Source: Candidatus Moraniibacteriota bacterium (lineage in GTDB: Bacteria; Patescibacteriota; Minisyncoccia; Moranbacterales; UBA2206). Taken from it: 41,430 nt of DNA. Position numbers and translations under genes: made by a program. The stretch lies in the NCBI GenBank assembly GCA_030679985.1, contig JAUXSI010000027.1:1-41430 (forward strand). The letters run 5' to 3'. Positions 38,238-41,430 of the stretch are shown in pieces. Position 1 is the stretch's first letter, and the number at the start of each line of letters is the position of its first letter. The notes beneath the pieces were generated by a model, which saw nothing but the letters and a program-made list of their open reading frames with translations, did no database searches and was not told the origin of the DNA.

Positions 38238-40802
38238 ATGCGGGAAATTTCCAAACAGTTTGACTTCAAGGAGAGGGAGGGCGCGATATATAAACTCTGG
38301 GAGGAGAGCGGTTTTTTCAATCCGGACAACATCGAATCGGCCAAGCGATATTGCAATATCCTGCCGCCGCCCAACGCGAACGGCGAATTGCATATCGGGC
38401 ATGCCAGCGGCTACACGGTGATGGATATTTTCGGACGCTTCGAACGGATGAACGGTAAAAAAGTTTTGTTGCTGCCCGGCAAGGACCACGCCGGCATCCA
38501 GACCCAGGTGGTTTTCGAGCGCAAACTGAAAGAAGAGCGCGGCATAACCCGGCAGATGCTGGGGCGGGAAAAGTTTTATCAGGAATGCTACGATTTTTGC
38601 ATCAACCGTTCAGATTATATGCGCTCCCAGGAAAAAAGGATCGGCATCAGCGCCGATTGGTCGCGGGAAAAATTCACGCTGGATCCGGACGGGCTGAAAA
38701 CCGCGCTGGAAACTTTCGTAAAAATGTACAAGGACGGCTTGGTATATAAAGGCCATCGGATCATCAATTGGTGTTCGCGTTGCGGCACCGCCCTGAGCGA
38801 TGTCGAGGTGGAACATAAGGAACGGGAAGGCAAGTTGTACCATATCAAATATCCGGTCAAGGACTCGAAAGAATTCGTCGTGGTCGCGACTACGCGCCCG
38901 GAAACGATGCTGGGCGACACAGCGGTCGCGGTCAATCCGAAAGACAAACGGTATCTGGGTTTCATCGGGCAGACTTTGGTGCTGCCGTTGCAGAACAGGG
39001 AGATTCCGGTAATCGCCGACCGGCGGATCGATATGGAATTCGGGACAGGCGCGGTGAAAATCACGCCGGCGCATGATATGCTGGATTGGCAGATCGGCAA
39101 GGACCATAAGCTGCCTGAAATCCAGGTGATCGACGAAAAAGCGGAAATCACTTTGGAAGGCGGAAGTTATGCCGGCTTGGGCGTTTCGGAAGCGCGCGCG
39201 AAAATTATCACGGATCTGGCCGGGCAGGGATTATTGGAAAAAGAAGAAGCATTGGTGAATAATGTCTCGGTCTGCGAGCGGTGTAAGACGGTAATCGAAC
39301 CGCTGGTTTCAAAACAGTGGTTCGTGAAGGTTGACGGTGAAAAGTATTCGCTTAAAAAGAAAACCCTGGAACTGATAAAATCCGGCAAAGTGGAGGTGTA
39401 TCCGGAAAATTTCAAAAAAATCCTCATCCAATGGCTGGGAAATCTGCAGGACTGGTGCATTTCTCGCCAGATCTGGTGGGGTCCGCGATTCCCGGTGTGG
39501 TATCGCGGCGAAGAAACTTATGTCGGGCTGGAAGCGCCCAAAGGTGACGATTGGATCCAGGATGAGAATACCTTCGACACCTGGTTTTCTTCCGGCCAAT
39601 GGCCGTATACGACGCTGGGCTATCCGAATGGGAAGGACTATAAGAATTTCTATCCGACCGATACGATGATAACGGGACGCGATCTGCTGTTTTTCTGGGC
39701 GGCGCGGATGCTGATGCTGGGCCAATACCGCACCGGCAAAACCCCGTTCAGGAATCTGTATTTCACCGGTTTGGTCCGCGACAAGGAGGGACATAAATTT
39801 TCCAAATCCCGCGGCAACGGCATCGACCCCTTGGAAATCATCGAAAAATTCGGAGCGGACGCTTTGCGCTTGAGCTTGGTGATGGATATCTCGCCGGGGC
39901 AGGATTCGCGATTGTTCGAAGAGAAGATTGAAAGTTTCCGGAATTTCGTGACTAAATTATGGAATATCTTTCGCTATTGCGAACAATCGGACGTGGAGTT
40001 CGCTTTGGTGGAAAAAATCAGCAAGCGCGATTTGAAGACCTTGGCGGACAAATGGATCGTCTCTCAGCTTGAAGACGTGGTGAAAAAAGTCAGCGAGCAT
40101 ATGAAAGATAAGAACATCTCCTTGGCGCAGGACGCGTTGCGGAAATTCACTTGGGACAGTTTCGCGGATTGGTATCTGGAGATAAATAAAATGGAAAAGA
40201 ACTCCAAAGTCTTGGGATATGTCCTGGATAGGATTTTGAAATTGTGGCATCCGTTCACGCCGTTCGTGACTGAAGAAATATACGGCATATTAAATTCTGG
40301 CAGTAATGTCTTGATGATGGCCAAATGGCCGAAAAGCGAAAAGAAATTCATCGATGCCAAGGCGCAGACTGATTTTTCCGACTTGCAGGATCTAGTCGCG
40401 AAAATCAGGAATATGCGGGCGAACTATCACATCGATCCGACGGAGCTATTGGAAGGATATGCCAAAGCGGAAATCGAGAAGGAAATTATCGGCAAGTTGG
40501 CGCGGGTCAGGATCGGGACTGGCGGAGTCAAAAAGAAAATGATTCAGGTTTCGACCAGGCTGAGGACCCTGCGCTTGGATATCGCGAAATCGATCGATGT
40601 CGCAAAGGAGACCGCCTCGATCCGCAAGGAAATCGCGAATCTGGAAAATCTGATCGCGAAAAACGAAGGGATGTTGAAGAATAAGAAATTTACGGCAGGG
40701 GCTCCGACAGAAGTGATCCTGTCCGCGAAAAACAGGCTTGAGGAATACAAAGAGAAGGCCAGGGTTCAAAAAGAACTTGAGAAAAATCTAAGCCGTCTAT
40801 AG
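38238..40802 (+). CDS. valS: Valyl-tRNA synthetase
   Basis: ValRS charges tRNA-Val. The 854-residue protein (ATG 38238; TTG at 38232 is an alternative) has H52-I-G-H55 in PPPNANGELHIGHA, the editing CP1 domain (TTRPETMLGDTAVAV, GTGAVKITPAHD), and zinc-type Cys pairs (CSRCG, CERC). It also has K520-F-S-K-S in GHKFSKSRGNGIDP, the anticodon-binding domain, and the C-terminal coiled coil typical of ValRS (LRLDIAKSIDVAKE to the end). KFSKS replaces the usual KMSKS, a common variant. Length is normal. It closes the synthetase block; rnpB follows. Confidence 0.97.
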   Translation: MREISKQFDFKEREGAIYKLWEESGFFNPDNIESAKRYCNILPPPNANGELHIGHASGYTVMDIFGRFERMNGKKVLLLPGKDHAGIQTQVVFERKLKEERGITRQMLGREKFYQECYDFCINRSDYMRSQEKRIGISADWSREKFTLDPDGLKTALETFVKMYKDGLVYKGHRIINWCSRCGTALSDVEVEHKEREGKLYHIKYPVKDSKEFVVVATTRPETMLGDTAVAVNPKDKRYLGFIGQTLVLPLQNREIPVIADRRIDMEFGTGAVKITPAHDMLDWQIGKDHKLPEIQVIDEKAEITLEGGSYAGLGVSEARAKIITDLAGQGLLEKEEALVNNVSVCERCKTVIEPLVSKQWFVKVDGEKYSLKKKTLELIKSGKVEVYPENFKKILIQWLGNLQDWCISRQIWWGPRFPVWYRGEETYVGLEAPKGDDWIQDENTFDTWFSSGQWPYTTLGYPNGKDYKNFYPTDTMITGRDLLFFWAARMLMLGQYRTGKTPFRNLYFTGLVRDKEGHKFSKSRGNGIDPLEIIEKFGADALRLSLVMDISPGQDSRLFEEKIESFRNFVTKLWNIFRYCEQSDVEFALVEKISKRDLKTLADKWIVSQLEDVVKKVSEHMKDKNISLAQDALRKFTWDSFADWYLEINKMEKNSKVLGYVLDRILKLWHPFTPFVTEEIYGILNSGSNVLMMAKWPKSEKKFIDAKAQTDFSDLQDLVAKIRNMRANYHIDPTELLEGYAKAEIEKEIIGKLARVRIGTGGVKKKMIQVSTRLRTLRLDIAKSIDVAKETASIRKEIANLENLIAKNEGMLKNKKFTAGAPTEVILSAKNRLEEYKEKARVQKELEKNLSRL

Positions 40803-40830
40803 AAATGGCTTTGTTGAGCCATTGAATTGT

Positions 40831-40854
40831 TTTTATGTTTGACAAAACATAAAA
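40831..40854. promoter_or_regulatory. Inverted repeat over the rnpB -35 box
   Basis: TTTTATGTTT (40831-40840) and AAACATAAAA (40845-40854) form a perfect 10-bp inverted repeat centred on GACA. It overlaps the TTGACA of the rnpB promoter, so it could be an operator, or a GC-poor terminator for valS. Confidence 0.5.
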
Positions 40855-40867
40855 AATAAACTATTAT
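40839..40867 (+). promoter_or_regulatory. Promoter for rnpB
   Basis: TTGACA (40839-40844), a 17-base spacer and TATTAT (40862-40867). Transcription would start near 40874, about 22 bases before the predicted 5' end of helix P1. Confidence 0.8.
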
Positions 40868-40895
40868 AAAAAGTGTTTCTACACAATTAAATCTG

Positions 40896-41322
40896 AAATT
40901 TATCAAAGCAAACCGGGCAATTACTCTCGGCCGCTTCGGCGGCTGGGGGAGGACAGTCCGGACATCCAGCCGTGCATGGCGCGAAAAATCCAAGTCCGAT
41001 GGGGGTTTGGAAATTCCGCGCCGTGTGCGGCATCGGCAGCGGGTAATACCCGTCTAGGGCGACCTACGAGGTGCGAGCAGAGACGCCGTAATCCGAAAGG
41101 ATTGCGGGTTCCAGAAATGGAACAATCTTCGAAATAAGTCCAGAGCTTGCTCTGGGCGAAGTCGGAGGGTGAAACGGCTAAATCCTTGCCAGGATGCAAG
41201 GCCGTGTCTTGTTTTACACTAGTAAAAACAAGAAGTGCCGCGCGAGCCGGACGGCGACGTCCGGCCCAGATAAATTATTGTCCAAGACAGAATCCGGCTT
41301 ACAGGTTTGCTTTGATAAATTT
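40896..41322 (+). ncRNA. rnpB: RNase P RNA (bacterial type A-like)
   Basis: The catalytic RNA of RNase P, which cuts the 5' leader from pre-tRNAs. Recognisable elements in order: helix P1, a perfect 19-bp pairing of 40896-40914 with 41304-41322; a P3-like stem (CGGCCGCTTCGGCGGCTG, from 40929); the conserved GGAGGACAGTCCGGAC (usual GAGGAAAGTCC; the A-A-A is A-C-A here) at about 40947-40962; CAGAGACG near 41079; GGGTGAAACGGCTAAATCC near 41168; and the 3' conserved ACAGAATCCGGCTTA at about 41287-41301. The 5' CAGTCC-type segment and the 3' AGAATCCGGC segment form P4. Its length of about 427 nt is at the upper end, partly from the long P1. It has its own promoter. Confidence 0.95.
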
Positions 41323-41339
41323 TGGGTTTAAAACATATG

Positions 41340-41411
41340 AAAGCGCCAGTTCGAATGCGGTTTCGTAGATTCGTATTTAATTCGTAGTTTCCTGCCTACC
41401 GGCAGGCAGGC
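41340..41411. repeat. TTCGTA-rich repeat with palindrome at window end
   Basis: ATTCGTA/TTCGTAG words recur three times (about 41362-41387) and are followed by the palindrome CCTGCC-TACC-GGCAGG (41391-41406) plus CAGG. It is a repeat of the kind common in Parcubacteria intergenic regions. The last bases include an ATG at 41425 that may start another gene, but too little is visible. Confidence 0.6.
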
Positions 41412-41430
41412 GAATCGGTATATTATGAAG

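Noticed and set aside
41147-41368. 73-residue reading frame
   Set aside because: It lies within the RNase P RNA and its 3' flank and has no protein-like features.
41340-41411. tRNA gene suggested by AGTTCGAATGC near 41350
   Set aside because: No acceptor, D or anticodon stems can be paired around it.

Overview
The window reads as a chromosomal segment of a Patescibacteria (CPR) bacterium, most likely of the Parcubacteria/Moranbacteria kind. This is inferred from compact gene spacing, many genes without a Shine-Dalgarno sequence, an ADP-forming acetate-CoA ligase beside lower glycolysis, short versions of familiar enzymes, and AT-rich or palindromic repeats lying between and inside genes. The genetic code looks standard: conserved proteins end normally at TGA, TAA or TAG. 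There is no integrase, transposase, CRISPR array or recognisable tRNA gene.

Layout. (1) 134-3922: scpB (chromosome condensation), a D,D-carboxypeptidase and mraY (cell wall), and pgk, ending in a clear terminator. (2) About 3960-14100: an AT-rich restriction island with its own promoter. It holds hsdM with an extra MerR-like HTH, rhuM, a TM/coiled-coil protein, hsdS, a TM/alpha-beta/TPR protein, hsdR, a YgjP-like metallopeptidase and a small membrane protein. (3) 14327-15508: a membrane protein with C-terminal zinc ribbons. (4) 15629-21658: enolase, phosphoglycerate mutase, a PfkB kinase and ADP-forming acetate-CoA ligase, a route from 3-phosphoglycerate towards acetate and ATP. (5) 21736-24138: a receiver-like protein lacking the phospho-acceptor Asp, and recJ cut by one in-frame TAA at a domain boundary. 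(6) 24222-26293, minus strand: pyrD-like and pyrC (pyrimidine synthesis). (7) 26440-31235: RNase HI, then a MacAB-like exporter with two permeases. (8) 31336-33217: a small TM protein, a DsbA-like protein with two thioredoxin-type domains, and a minus-strand membrane protein. (9) 33389-40802: tyrS, pheS, pheT and valS. (10) 40896-41322: RNase P RNA.

The main points of interest are the restriction island (HTH-methylase fusion, membrane proteins of unknown function interleaved with hsd genes), repeats carried in frame inside hsdR, rhuM, pheS and pheT, the pseudo-receiver, the split recJ, and two promoters that predict leaderless or nearly leaderless mRNAs (rnhA and tyrS). All assignments come from reading motifs by eye; no database search was possible.
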